Shown piece after piece: positions 1 to 8,244 of a DNA stretch of 35,255 nt. Below the pieces are notes generated by a model, which saw only the letters and a list, made by a program, of their open reading frames with translations, made no database searches and was not told where the DNA came from. The position numbers and the translations under genes are program-made. Position 1 is the stretch's first letter; the number at the start of each line of letters is the position of its first letter. The stretch spans positions 1 to 35,255 of the forward strand of contig JAEEQS010000016.1 of the NCBI GenBank assembly GCA_016285455.1, written 5' to 3'. Source of the DNA: Bacteroidales bacterium. Its GTDB lineage: Bacteria > Bacteroidota > Bacteroidia > Bacteroidales > UBA932.

Positions 1-93
1 ATGACTGTGGTAGGCATGACGCCTTTTGATTTTACCCGAGCCAGTAAGCTCGAAACGCTTTTTGGCACTGGACTTGGTCTTTAATTTTGGCAT
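1..93 (-). CDS. rpmI: 50S ribosomal protein L35 (N-terminal part, cut by window edge)
   Basis: Thirty-one codons read on the minus strand from the ATG at 93-91 begin [20 protein letters not shown], which is the conserved lysine-rich start of bacterial ribosomal protein bL35. The gene runs off the left end of the window, so about half of the usual 65-residue protein is missing. It lies four bases downstream of the infC stop codon, the normal order thrS–infC–rpmI–rplT, so rplT (L20) is expected just outside the window. L35 is a small 23S rRNA-binding protein of the large subunit. Confidence 0.95.
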   Translation of the reverse strand, partial: MPKLKTKSSAKKRFELTGSGKIKRRHAYHSH

Positions 94-97
94 ATCT

Positions 98-727
98 TTA
101 CTTTTTTTTAATAGGTGCAATTATCATGCTCATCCTCTTTCCTTCAAGAAGCGGCATCTTTTCCGCCTTTCCCAGCCCCTCAAGCTCCAGGGCGAATCTC
201 AGAAGGAGTTTTTCTCCCTGTTCCGAGAACAAGATAGAGCGTCCCTTGAAAAATACGAACGCCTTTACCTTGTTGCCTTCCTTGAGGAAGTTCTTGGCGT
301 GGTTTAACTTGAACTGGAAGTCGTGCTCATCGGTCTGAGGGCCGAAACGCAGTTCCTTGATTTCTGTCTTGGCTGCGTTGGCCTTCATCTCCTTGGCCTT
401 CTTCCTCTGCTGATAGAGATACTTCTGGTAATCCACTATCCTGCAGACAGGAGGGGTTGCGTTAGGTACGATCTCAACCAAATCAAGCTCCATTTCCTGG
501 GCCATTTTCAATGCCTGAGCTATAGGGTAAATCTTCTGCTCCGGCACATTGTCTCCGACTACCCTTACTTCGGGTACTCTGATCTGCTCGTTGAAACGCG
601 GGCCTTCATCTTCCTTGCGGAAGTTTTTCTGCCCTTTCAAGCCAGGCTTCCCTTGGGTTGCAGGCTTGTGGAATTGGTTGGTTCCCTGCGGCTTGAAGCC
701 ACCGGAACGGGGTTTGAATGCTGCGAT
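98..727 (-). CDS. infC: Translation initiation factor IF-3, probable AUC start
   Basis: IF-3 binds the 30S subunit, checks start-codon and initiator-tRNA pairing and prevents early 50S joining. The N-terminal domain begins around [17 protein letters not shown], and the linker holds [23 protein letters not shown]. The C-terminal domain follows with [28 protein letters not shown] and [16 protein letters not shown]. The only standard in-frame start codon is a TTG at 640, giving 180 residues. I prefer the ATC at 727-725: it sits 7 bases after a perfect AGGAGG (740-735), an in-frame stop at 733-731 excludes anything further upstream, and the 29 extra codons give a plausible basic Gly/Pro/Gln-rich tail. 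Non-AUG starts (AUU in E. coli) are an established hallmark of infC and underlie its autoregulation. The gene follows thrS in the same operon. Identity is certain; the start is probable. Confidence 0.93.
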   Translation of the reverse strand: MAAFKPRSGGFKPQGTNQFHKPATQGKPGLKGQKNFRKEDEGPRFNEQIRVPEVRVVGDNVPEQKIYPIAQALKMAQEMELDLVEIVPNATPPVCRIVDYQKYLYQQRKKAKEMKANAAKTEIKELRFGPQTDEHDFQFKLNHAKNFLKEGNKVKAFVFFKGRSILFSEQGEKLLLRFALELEGLGKAEKMPLLEGKRMSMIIAPIKKK

Positions 728-734
728 ACGCTAT

Positions 735-740
735 CCTCCT
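735..740 (-). promoter_or_regulatory. Strong Shine-Dalgarno of infC
   Basis: The minus strand reads AGGAGG here, seven bases before an in-frame ATC codon at 727-725. Most genes in this window lack a Shine-Dalgarno sequence, as is usual for Bacteroidota, so this site is unusual. It decides the infC start in favour of the non-AUG codon. Confidence 0.75.
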
Positions 741-759
741 ATTTTTAGTTAAACTTATT

Positions 760-2721
760 TTATTCGGCAGGCTTGACTGGTTCTCCCAGTTCCTCCCTTA
801 TTTTCTCATTTACAAGAGCTACAAAGTCTTCTACCTTCATAACTCCCAGGTTTTCACCACCTTGCTTTCTGACGGCCACACATCCGCTCTCCATTTCCTT
901 CTCTCCCACAACCAGCAGGTAAGGCATCTTTTTCAGCTCGTTCTCCCTGATTCTCTTGCCAATAGTTTCGTTGCGGTCGTCTATGGAGGCGCGAATTTCG
1001 GAATTTTTTAATGAATTGCAAACTTTTTTTGCAAAATCCACATATTTTTCACCCACAGGCAGCACAACGCACTGGTCCGGAGTCAGCCATAAAGGCAGAT
1101 TTCCGGCGGTATGCTCCAGAAGAACGGCCACGAATCTTTCCATTGATCCGAACGGAGCCCTGTGAATCATAATCGGGCGGTGCTTCTGGTTGTCAGCTCC
1201 GGTATATTCCAGTCCGAACCTCTCAGGCAGGTTGTAGTCTACCTGGATTGTTCCAAGCTGCCACTGCCTTCCCAGGGCATCCTTGACCATAAAGTCAAGC
1301 TTAGGGCCGTAGAAAGCGGCCTCGCCGTACTCGACCTTGGTCTTCAGGCCCTTTTCCTCTGCAGACTCGATAATGGCCCTTTCGGCCTTCTCCCAGTTCT
1401 CGTCCGTTCCAATGTACTTTGAGCGGTCAACCTTGTCGCGGAGAGAAACCTGAGCGGTATACTGGTCGAACTTCAGAGTCTTGAAAATATACAGCACAAT
1501 GTCTATAACCTTGCAGAATTCTTCCTTCAGCTGGTCTGGCCTTACGAAAAGATGGGCATCGTCCTGGGTGAATCCGCGTACTCTTGTAAGCCCGTGGAGC
1601 TCTCCGCTCTGCTCGTAGCGGTAAACGGTTCCAAACTCTGCGAACCTGATAGGCAGATCTTTGTAGGAACGAGGCTTGGTCTTGTAAATCTCGCAGTGGT
1701 GCGGGCAGTTCATAGGCTTGAGCAGGAACTCCTCACCTTCCTGCGGAGTGGTGATTGGGCGGAATGAATCCTTTCCGTATTTTGCCCAGTGTCCGGAAGT
1801 TACGTAGAGTTCTTTCTGACCGATGTGCGGAGTAATAACAGGAAGATAACCGTAATCGCTCTGCACCTTGCGGAGGAAGTTCTCCAGCCTTGTCCTCAGG
1901 GCAGCGCCCCTAGGAAGCCACAGCGGCAGGCCTGCTCCGACCTTCTGGCTGAATGCAAACAGTTCCAGGTCTTTGCCAAGCTTGCGGTGGTCTCGTTTCT
2001 TGGCTTCTTCCAGAATCGTCAGATACTCATCCAGCATACTCTTCTTAGGGAATGTAATTCCGTAGATACGGGTAAGCTGCTTGCGTTTCTCGTCTCCCCT
2101 CCAGTAAGCACCGGCTATGGAAGTGAGCTTTATAGCCTTGATCACAGCCGTAGACATAATGTGCGGTCCGCGGCAAAGATCGGTGAAGTTTCCGTTTGTA
2201 TAGAAAGAAATTGACCCGTCCTTGAGTTCACCGATGAGCTCGGTCTTGTACTCGTCTCCCTTCTTGCCAAAGTATTCAAGAGCCTCTTCCTTAGGAACAT
2301 CCTTGCGGACAAATTCCTCGCCGGCACGTGCCAGCTCCAGCATCTTGTCTTCAACTTTCTTCAGGTCTGCTTCCGTGAGAGTCTTGTCTCCAAGATCCAC
2401 GTCATAGTAGAATCCGCTGTCAATGGCCGGACCTATTCCGAATTTTACTCCCGGATAAATGGCCTCCAGCGCTTCTGCCATAAGGTGTGACGAGGAGTGC
2501 CAGAAAGCTTTCTTGCCCTCGTCATCTTCCCACTTGTGAAGGCGAATGGACGCATCGTTTTCAATTGGTGTGCGCAGGTCGGTAACCTGGTCATTTACAG
2601 AGACAGACAACACCTCTGCGGCAAGACGCGGACTGATGCTCTGTGCAATCTGATAGCCCGTGATGCCTTTTTCAAATTCTCTTACGCTTCCGTCAGGAAA
2701 TGTAATCTTTACCATACTCAT
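760..2721 (-). CDS. thrS: Threonyl-tRNA synthetase
   Basis: This class II synthetase charges tRNA-Thr in the cytoplasm. The 653-residue protein has the full family layout. An N-terminal TGS domain ([16 protein letters not shown], residues 3-60) is followed by the editing domain with [11 protein letters not shown] and [13 protein letters not shown], which supply the His/Cys editing residues. The catalytic core holds the zinc cysteine motif [11 protein letters not shown], the motif 2 region [20 protein letters not shown], and motif 3 around [20 protein letters not shown]-terminal anticodon-binding domain follows. I chose the ATG at 2721 (MSMVKITF); the reading frame stays open upstream, but those codons do not resemble the family. 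It is the first gene of the thrS–infC–rpmI operon and has a consensus promoter at 2785-2815. No T-box leader is visible. Confidence 0.97.
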   Translation of the reverse strand: MSMVKITFPDGSVREFEKGITGYQIAQSISPRLAAEVLSVSVNDQVTDLRTPIENDASIRLHKWEDDEGKKAFWHSSSHLMAEALEAIYPGVKFGIGPAIDSGFYYDVDLGDKTLTEADLKKVEDKMLELARAGEEFVRKDVPKEEALEYFGKKGDEYKTELIGELKDGSISFYTNGNFTDLCRGPHIMSTAVIKAIKLTSIAGAYWRGDEKRKQLTRIYGITFPKKSMLDEYLTILEEAKKRDHRKLGKDLELFAFSQKVGAGLPLWLPRGAALRTRLENFLRKVQSDYGYLPVITPHIGQKELYVTSGHWAKYGKDSFRPITTPQEGEEFLLKPMNCPHHCEIYKTKPRSYKDLPIRFAEFGTVYRYEQSGELHGLTRVRGFTQDDAHLFVRPDQLKEEFCKVIDIVLYIFKTLKFDQYTAQVSLRDKVDRSKYIGTDENWEKAERAIIESAEEKGLKTKVEYGEAAFYGPKLDFMVKDALGRQWQLGTIQVDYNLPERFGLEYTGADNQKHRPIMIHRAPFGSMERFVAVLLEHTAGNLPLWLTPDQCVVLPVGEKYVDFAKKVCNSLKNSEIRASIDDRNETIGKRIRENELKKMPYLLVVGEKEMESGCVAVRKQGGENLGVMKVEDFVALVNEKIREELGEPVKPAE

Positions 2722-2784
2722 AGTATCAATCGTTAAGTTAATTATCTCAAGTGCAATACATAGCACTTGGCTTTAAACAGCCTG

Positions 2785-2815
2785 CAAATCTACAAAATTT
2801 AATATCTTTGCACAA
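2785..2815 (-). promoter_or_regulatory. Bacteroidetes-type promoter of thrS operon
   Basis: On the minus strand TTG (2815-2813) and TAGATTTG (2792-2785) are separated by 20 bases. This fits the Bacteroidetes -33/-7 consensus (TTTG or TTG, 19-21 bases, TAnnTTTG). The leader to the thrS start would be about 55-60 bases. Confidence 0.65.
2803..2810 (+). promoter_or_regulatory. -7 element for the DUF4199 gene
   Basis: TATCTTTG matches the Bacteroidetes -7 consensus TAnnTTTG and lies 31 bases before the ATG at 2842. No good -33 element is visible at the right distance. The site lies between the -33 and -7 elements of the oppositely directed thrS promoter. Confidence 0.5.
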
Positions 2816-2841
2816 CATATTCACCAAGATAGGACAGCATT

Positions 2842-3381
2842 ATGGAAAACGCTCCTGCAAGCAAATGGAACAGCGCGGCTCTTGACGGACTAAAGCTGGC
2901 GGCCATCAGCATAATCTTCATGCTGATTGCCACCCTTATTCCTCAAAGCAAAACCGGCGGCATTCTGGCAATCCTTCTGACTATACTTAAACTGGCAGCA
3001 ACTATCACTTTCCTTTGGTTTGCAATGAAGAAATACTCCACAAGGAATGCAGCTGCGGAAGGATTTACCACATATGGCAAAGTGTTTTCCTATGGCTTTA
3101 TAACTTCAATGTTTTCAGGCATTGTGCTCGCCGTTTTCACTTTCTTTAATATGAAATTCATAAGCCCCGAGAGCACAGAAGCCGCAAAGGAGGCCTATCT
3201 CACACAGCTGAGTGAAGTTCCAGGCATACAGCAAAACGTGGTGGATATGTTCGCCAACAACCTGGAGACCGTCACCTCATTTGGAATGCTGTTTTCCGCC
3301 CTGTTCTACGGACTGATCTGGTCTCTGATACTGGCATCATCCACCAAAGTTACCCCGGGTAGCAACTTCATCAACCAATAA
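2842..3381 (+). CDS. DUF4199-type integral membrane protein
   Basis: This 179-residue protein has four hydrophobic segments: about residues 16-33, 39-60, 84-103 and 145-165. The loop between the third and fourth is soluble and carries the stretch SPESTEAAKEAYLTQLSEV. The layout and the position directly before a GtrB-like glycosyltransferase match the DUF4199 family, which is common in Bacteroidota and has no known function. The next gene starts nine bases after the stop codon, so the two are almost certainly co-transcribed. A role in envelope glycan or lipid-linked sugar handling is inferred only from that partner. There is no signal peptide apart from the first membrane segment. Confidence 0.75.
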   Translation: MENAPASKWNSAALDGLKLAAISIIFMLIATLIPQSKTGGILAILLTILKLAATITFLWFAMKKYSTRNAAAEGFTTYGKVFSYGFITSMFSGIVLAVFTFFNMKFISPESTEAAKEAYLTQLSEVPGIQQNVVDMFANNLETVTSFGMLFSALFYGLIWSLILASSTKVTPGSNFINQ

Positions 3382-3390
3382 GCAGCTGAT

Positions 3391-4389
3391 ATGGATATTT
3401 CTGTTGTTATAGCCCTTTACAACGAAAAGGAATCGCTGAGAGAACTGGTCTCCGGAATTCAGGAAAACCTGGAAGCCGCCTCTCTCTCCTATGAAATAAT
3501 AATGGTCAACGACGGTTCTACGGACGGAAGCTGGGAAGAGATACAGGCCATAGCCGCCGAAACCAACAAGCCTGGAAACCAGATAATCCACGGCATCTGC
3601 TTCAGGCGCAACTACGGAAAGAGCGCTGCCCTCTACTGCGGATTCGAGGCCGCGCAAGGCGATGTGGTCTTTACTATGGACGCTGATCTTCAGGATGATC
3701 CAAAGGAGCTTCCGGAGCTTTACCGGATGATAAAGGAAGAGGGCTATGACCTTGTAAGCGGCTGGAAAAAGAAAAGGCTGGACAACAAGCTCACCAAGAA
3801 CCTGCCTTCCAAGATTTACAATGCCACCGCCCGCTGGGTAACCAAGACCAAGCTCCACGATATGAACTGCGGACTGAAGGCATACAAGAAGGAAGTAGTC
3901 AAGAACATAGAGGTTTACGGAGAGATGCACCGCTACATTCCGTTCCTTGCCAAGGAAGCCGGTTTTACCAATATCGGGGAAAAGGAAGTCACCCACCACA
4001 AGCGCAAATTCGGAAAGAGCAAGTTCGGGCTCAACCGCTTCGTGAACGGTTACCTAGACCTTATGACTCTGTGGTTCTTGCAAAAATTCGGCAAGAAGCC
4101 GATGCACCTTTTCGGGGTATGGGGAACCCTGATGTTCATCGCAGGAGGAATAATCGCCCTCTGGATAATCATCCGCAAACTCGTCCTCCAGCATATGATG
4201 CAGTCCCAGATCAACACCCAGGGCTTCACAGACATAAAGCTCAGGGCCGTTACAGACCAGCCGCTATTCTACATTGCCCTGGTTGTCATAGTGATAGGCG
4301 TGATGCTCTTCCTCACAGGATTCATCGCTGAGCTAATCAGCCGCAATTCGGCCCAGAGGAACGTCTACAAAATCAAAGACCGCTTCTAG
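3391..4389 (+). CDS. Family 2 glycosyltransferase, GtrB/DPM1-like, with C-terminal membrane anchors
   Basis: The N-terminal 220 residues form a GT-A domain. They contain the opening [14 protein letters not shown], the nucleotide-binding [11 protein letters not shown], and the metal-binding motif [12 protein letters not shown] after [17 protein letters not shown]. Two membrane helices follow at roughly residues 243-262 and 287-312. This is the architecture of dolichyl/polyprenyl-phosphate sugar transferases such as DPM1, GtrB and ArnC, which move a sugar from a nucleotide donor to a lipid phosphate at the cytoplasmic face of the membrane. The sugar cannot be read from the sequence. It follows the DUF4199 gene by nine bases. 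Its last 17 bases overlap the end of the convergent acyltransferase gene. Confidence 0.88.
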   Translation: MDISVVIALYNEKESLRELVSGIQENLEAASLSYEIIMVNDGSTDGSWEEIQAIAAETNKPGNQIIHGICFRRNYGKSAALYCGFEAAQGDVVFTMDADLQDDPKELPELYRMIKEEGYDLVSGWKKKRLDNKLTKNLPSKIYNATARWVTKTKLHDMNCGLKAYKKEVVKNIEVYGEMHRYIPFLAKEAGFTNIGEKEVTHHKRKFGKSKFGLNRFVNGYLDLMTLWFLQKFGKKPMHLFGVWGTLMFIAGGIIALWIIIRKLVLQHMMQSQINTQGFTDIKLRAVTDQPLFYIALVVIVIGVMLFLTGFIAELISRNSAQRNVYKIKDRF

Positions 4390-4996
4390 AAATCACTTTT
4401 GCCGGAACGCCGGCCACTGTTGCGCCCGCAGGAACATCTTTTGTAACTACGGCGCCAGCCGCTATTATTGCGTTGTCACCGATGGAGATATCCCCTATCG
4501 CGATGCTGTGCGCCCCGAAATTCACATTGTTCCCTATTCTTGGCCCAATCATAGTCTTGCCGTTGTTTCCCACCGTAACTCCCTGGCGCACAAACACATT
4601 CTTTCCGCAGGAAGACGGATAGAAAACGATTCCCCCGCCGTGGGCAACTGTGAATCTTGAGGGAAGATGAAACCTGGAACTGATCTCTACTCCGCTTTTT
4701 ATCCTGAGATGATTCAGATACAGAAGATGGATCCAGTATAACGGCCTTAGGATTATTATGCCTGAAAGATAAAAACTTATCCTATGGTTGAAGATATATC
4801 TGAATGGCAGCACAAAAATATGAAGGAAGACAAAGGATCCCCCGTAGCAGGGATTTCTCCTGTCATCCCTCAGCTCCCGCAAAAGTTGCCTGAAAGTTAG
4901 CCGTCCCCGATTTCCCATACCGCGAAAATATCCAACTACCTCAAAACCAAGAATGCCAAAAAGCTTAATTCCCCAATCGTACGGAAAGATTTTCAC
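4373..4996 (-). CDS. Left-handed beta-helix acetyltransferase, serine acetyltransferase-like
   Basis: The C-terminal half of this 207-residue protein carries hexapeptide repeats: [35 protein letters not shown] and [20 protein letters not shown], ending AGVPAKVI. This is the left-handed beta-helix fold of CoA-dependent acetyltransferases. The histidine of [11 protein letters not shown] is in the position of the catalytic His of CysE-like enzymes. The N-terminal 90 residues are unlike true CysE and include hydrophobic stretches, so the acceptor may be a sugar or surface glycan rather than serine. The start is a GTG at 4996; no in-frame ATG lies between it and the upstream stop at 5032-5030. The gene ends inside the 3' end of the convergent glycosyltransferase. 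Confidence 0.8.
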   Translation of the reverse strand: MKIFPYDWGIKLFGILGFEVVGYFRGMGNRGRLTFRQLLRELRDDRRNPCYGGSFVFLHIFVLPFRYIFNHRISFYLSGIIILRPLYWIHLLYLNHLRIKSGVEISSRFHLPSRFTVAHGGGIVFYPSSCGKNVFVRQGVTVGNNGKTMIGPRIGNNVNFGAHSIAIGDISIGDNAIIAAGAVVTKDVPAGATVAGVPAKVISRSGL

Positions 4997-5033
4997 GATT
5001 CTGGAATCAGCAGCAATACTTTGGCGTTTTTAG

Positions 5034-5041
5034 TAAATTTG
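5034..5041 (+). promoter_or_regulatory. Possible -7 element for the 5'-nucleotidase gene
   Basis: TAAATTTG matches TAnnTTTG exactly but lies only 11 bases before the ATG at 5053, which implies a very short leader. No -33 element is visible at the right distance. If this promoter is real, translation may begin at the second ATG, 5059. Confidence 0.4.
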
Positions 5042-5052
5042 CAAGACAATAG

Positions 5053-6795
5053 ATGAATATGAAAAAGTTATATATAGTCTTGGCAATTGCCTCAGCGATG
5101 GCCGTATCTTGCAACTCTCTTAAGGACGGGGAATACACCCTGGATCTTCTAACCACCAACGACGTTCACGGAAGCTGGTTTGACTCCACCTATACAGACG
5201 GCAACCAGAGAAAATCTCTGTTTGCCCTGAGCAGCATTGTCAACCGCTTCAGAGACAGCCTCGGAGAAGACAATGTGATACTTATTGATGCCGGAGACTG
5301 CCTCCAGGGAGACAATGCCCCTTACTATTTCAATTATGTGGATACTGTAACTCCTCACCTTTTCCCGAGGCTGGTTTCCTATATGAAATACGATGCGGTA
5401 TGCGTTGGAAACCACGATATAGAAACCGGGCATCCCGTATATGACAGGGTAAGGCGCCAGCTGGAAGAGCGCGGCATTCCATTCCTTGGCGGTAACGCCA
5501 TAGTAAACGGCAGCCAGGACAGATACTTCCAGACTTCCAGAATATTGGAAAGAGGAGGATTGAAAGTGGCGATTCTCGGCTACACCAATCCGAATATGAA
5601 GGCTTGGCTTGCAGAAGACCTGTGGAGCGGAATGCACTTTGTTTCACTGATTCCGCTGGTTCAGCAAGACGTAGACGAAATCGTCAAGAAGGAAAAGCCT
5701 CAGGTTGTGATAGTTGCAGTACATTCCGGAACAGGGGAAGGCAAAGGCAATAACCTAGAAAGCCAAGGCCTTGACCTTCTCTCAAGCCTCAAGGGCGTTG
5801 ACTTTGTTGTATGCTCCCACGACCACAGGCCATTTACGGACAATAAAGACAGCATCTGCCTTGTAAATTCCGGAAGCCACGCCAAAAATCTTGGACACGG
5901 GCGTATACACCTTACAGTAAAGGGCGGAAAGGTGATATCCAAAGACCTGATGAGCGAATACATAGAGTCTGACCTGAAAGACGTAGACACGGCTATGAGA
6001 AACGCCTTCAGAGAAGACTACCTGAAAGTCAAGCAGTTCACATTGGCAGAAGTAGGAACTCTGGACAAGGACATAAAGACAAGAGACGCATTGAGAGGAA
6101 TGAGCGCCTATATAAATCTCGTCCATACAATAGGCCTTGAGGCTTCAGGGGCAGAGATATCCATTGCCGCTCCCCTTACCTACAACAAGACTATTGATGC
6201 CGGACCTCTGGTTTACAACGACCTGTTCCTTTTCTACCCATACGAAAACCAGCTCTATGTCATAAATATGACAGGAAAACAGATAAAGGACTATCTTGAA
6301 GCCTCTTACGACGATTGGATCACTACGGATGGCCCAGAGCATTTGCTAAAGATCCAGAAAAGGGAAGACCCGAGGAACAACCAGGAAACCTGGTCTTTTG
6401 TAAACCGTTCATACAACTTCGACTCCGCGGCGGGAATCTACTACACGGTTGACATAGAGAAGCCTGCTGGAGAAAGAGTCAGGATTCTCTCGATGGCGGA
6501 CGGCAAGCCTTTTGACCCAGAAAAGACCTACAAGGTTGCTGTAACATCATACAGAGCCAGCGGAGGCGGAGGACTGCTCCACAAAGCCGGAATAGACACA
6601 GACAAGATAGATGAAATAACCGTTGCCCGCTACCCTGAATACAGGGAAATCCTCTATCAGTACCTCAAGAAAAACAAGGCAATACGCAGCAGCAAAATCA
6701 GCAACCGCAATATAATAGGCGGATGGGAGTTCGTTCCTAGGCACAAGGCCCGCAAACTCCTTGATTCCGATATGAAATTGCTATTCGGAGAATAA
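5053..6795 (+). CDS. Lipoprotein 5'-nucleotidase / UshA-family metallophosphatase
   Basis: This 580-residue protein starts with a lipoprotein signal peptide (hydrophobic stretch ending AMAVSC, modified Cys about residue 20), so it should be anchored in the cell envelope. The catalytic calcineurin-like domain shows LTTNDVHGSW, LIDAGDCLQGD, VGNHDIETG, VAVHSGTGEG and VVCSHDHRPF, which supply the two-metal site. The C-terminal 5'-nucleotidase domain carries FYPYENQLYVINMTGKQIK and the glycine-rich substrate loop YRASGGGGLL. These enzymes release phosphate from extracytoplasmic nucleotides or nucleotide sugars; the exact substrate is not determined here. In some Bacteroidetes the two domains are encoded by neighbouring genes, but here they are one protein. 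The stop codon is two bases from that of convergent lpdA. Confidence 0.92.
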   Translation: MNMKKLYIVLAIASAMAVSCNSLKDGEYTLDLLTTNDVHGSWFDSTYTDGNQRKSLFALSSIVNRFRDSLGEDNVILIDAGDCLQGDNAPYYFNYVDTVTPHLFPRLVSYMKYDAVCVGNHDIETGHPVYDRVRRQLEERGIPFLGGNAIVNGSQDRYFQTSRILERGGLKVAILGYTNPNMKAWLAEDLWSGMHFVSLIPLVQQDVDEIVKKEKPQVVIVAVHSGTGEGKGNNLESQGLDLLSSLKGVDFVVCSHDHRPFTDNKDSICLVNSGSHAKNLGHGRIHLTVKGGKVISKDLMSEYIESDLKDVDTAMRNAFREDYLKVKQFTLAEVGTLDKDIKTRDALRGMSAYINLVHTIGLEASGAEISIAAPLTYNKTIDAGPLVYNDLFLFYPYENQLYVINMTGKQIKDYLEASYDDWITTDGPEHLLKIQKREDPRNNQETWSFVNRSYNFDSAAGIYYTVDIEKPAGERVRILSMADGKPFDPEKTYKVAVTSYRASGGGGLLHKAGIDTDKIDEITVARYPEYREILYQYLKKNKAIRSSKISNRNIIGGWEFVPRHKARKLLDSDMKLLFGE

Positions 6796-6797
6796 GA

Positions 6798-8231
6798 TTA
6801 CAATGCCTCGGCGGCATCGCGGATAGCTTCGCTCATAGTAGGATGAGGGAAGACTGTATTCTTTACCTGGGTGGCAGTTGCGCCCAAGTCAAGTGCAAGA
6901 ACCATCCCGCCTATAATTTCAGTAACATCAGCTCCAATCAGGTGAACTCCAAGGAGTTTGTCTGTATCTGCATCGCTGATGAGCTTTACAAAACCGTCTG
7001 TTTTTCCGGCGGCTGTTGCCTTTCCTGAAGCGGTGAACATAAATTTTCCAACCTTGTAGTTAAGGCCAAGTTCTTTGGCTTTGCGCTCGGTCATTCCGCA
7101 GGAAGCAATCTGAGGAGTTGTGTATGTTGCGCCAGGGATATGGTCGTAATTTACCGGATGGAATTTTACAGGCCTTCCCTCGGCATCGGTTTTTCCTTCA
7201 TCCTCAGCGATATGCTCAACGCAGGCAATTGCCTCTGCAGAAGCCATATGCGCAAGCGCAGGAGTAGGAATAACATCACCTATAGCGTATATGTCCGCAA
7301 CTCCGGTATGATAGAAATTGTTTACGATTATCTTGCCTCGGTCTGTGGTTATGCCCACATTCTCCAGTCCGAGATCATCTGTGTTAGGAGCAACTCCAAC
7401 TGCGCAGAGGACCCTTTCAACCTTGATCTTTTCCTCTCCCTTCTTGCTCTCTACTGTAACTGTAACGTTTTCAGGATCTGAAGATTCCTGGTCTATGTCT
7501 ATTCCGCACACCTTGGTGCTGACCATAACCTTCATTCCCTCCTTGCGGAAAGAGCGGCTGAGCTGGGCGGAAACATCGTCATCTTCCAGCGGAACGATCC
7601 TGTCCAGAAATTCTATCAGATGAACCTCACAGCCCATAGCAAGATAAAAATCTGCAAGCTCGCTTCCGATTGCCCCTGAACCTATCACAGCCAGAGACTT
7701 TGGCAGAGACTTAGGAACAAGCGCCTGCTTGTAGGAAATGATCTTCTCGCCGTCGAAAGGGGCAAAAGGCAGAGCCTTTGGATGGGCACCCGTCGCGATT
7801 ATTATATACTTGCCCTCCAGAGTATTGCCTTCAACTTCCACGGTATGCTCACCAGTAATGGTTGCCTTGCCGCTTATCACGGAAATATTGTTCTTCTTGA
7901 AAAGGAATTCAACGCCTTTTCTCATCCTGTCTGCAACTCCCCTTTCCCTTTCAACGATCTTTGCCACATCTGCTTTAAGGTCTTTTGTACGCTCAGGATC
8001 GGCGATGGAGTCTCCGTCAAAGGAAATGCCGTATGAAGCCAGATGCTTAAAAGCCTGGAATGTCTCAGCTGATTTCAGAAGAGCCTTTGTTGGAATGCAG
8101 CCCCAATTTAGGCAAATGCCTCCGATTTCAGCCTTTTCAACTACAGCAACACTGAACCCGTATTGAGCGGCCCTGACAGCGGCAACATATCCGCCTGGAC
8201 CTGAACCAATTACAATAATATCGTATTTCAT
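6798..8231 (-). CDS. lpdA: Dihydrolipoyl dehydrogenase
   Basis: This is the E3 flavoprotein of 2-oxoacid dehydrogenase or glycine cleavage complexes, which reoxidises dihydrolipoamide with NAD+. The 477 residues contain the FAD-binding GSGPGGYVAAVRAA near the N-terminus and the redox-active disulfide in GGICLNWGCIPTKALL. The NAD-binding VIGSGAIGSELADFY and the second FAD contact YAIGDVIPTPALAHMASAEA follow. The C-terminal HPHPTMSEAIRDAA supplies the catalytic His/Glu pair. Length is normal. No E1, E2 or glycine-cleavage genes are nearby, so the partner complex cannot be named. It starts 13 bases after secA ends and is probably co-transcribed with it. Confidence 0.96.
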   Translation of the reverse strand: MKYDIIVIGSGPGGYVAAVRAAQYGFSVAVVEKAEIGGICLNWGCIPTKALLKSAETFQAFKHLASYGISFDGDSIADPERTKDLKADVAKIVERERGVADRMRKGVEFLFKKNNISVISGKATITGEHTVEVEGNTLEGKYIIIATGAHPKALPFAPFDGEKIISYKQALVPKSLPKSLAVIGSGAIGSELADFYLAMGCEVHLIEFLDRIVPLEDDDVSAQLSRSFRKEGMKVMVSTKVCGIDIDQESSDPENVTVTVESKKGEEKIKVERVLCAVGVAPNTDDLGLENVGITTDRGKIIVNNFYHTGVADIYAIGDVIPTPALAHMASAEAIACVEHIAEDEGKTDAEGRPVKFHPVNYDHIPGATYTTPQIASCGMTERKAKELGLNYKVGKFMFTASGKATAAGKTDGFVKLISDADTDKLLGVHLIGADVTEIIGGMVLALDLGATATQVKNTVFPHPTMSEAIRDAAEAL

Positions 8232-8244
8232 AGATTCTTATATA

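Noticed and set aside
2722-2841. T-box or other tRNA-sensing leader before thrS
   Set aside because: The leader from the predicted promoter is only about 60 bases and lacks the T-box sequence or a terminator hairpin.
6800-6830. Hairpin ATGCC/GGCAT at the convergent 5'-nucleotidase/lpdA junction as a terminator
   Set aside because: Five base pairs, inside the lpdA coding end, with no T-run on either strand.
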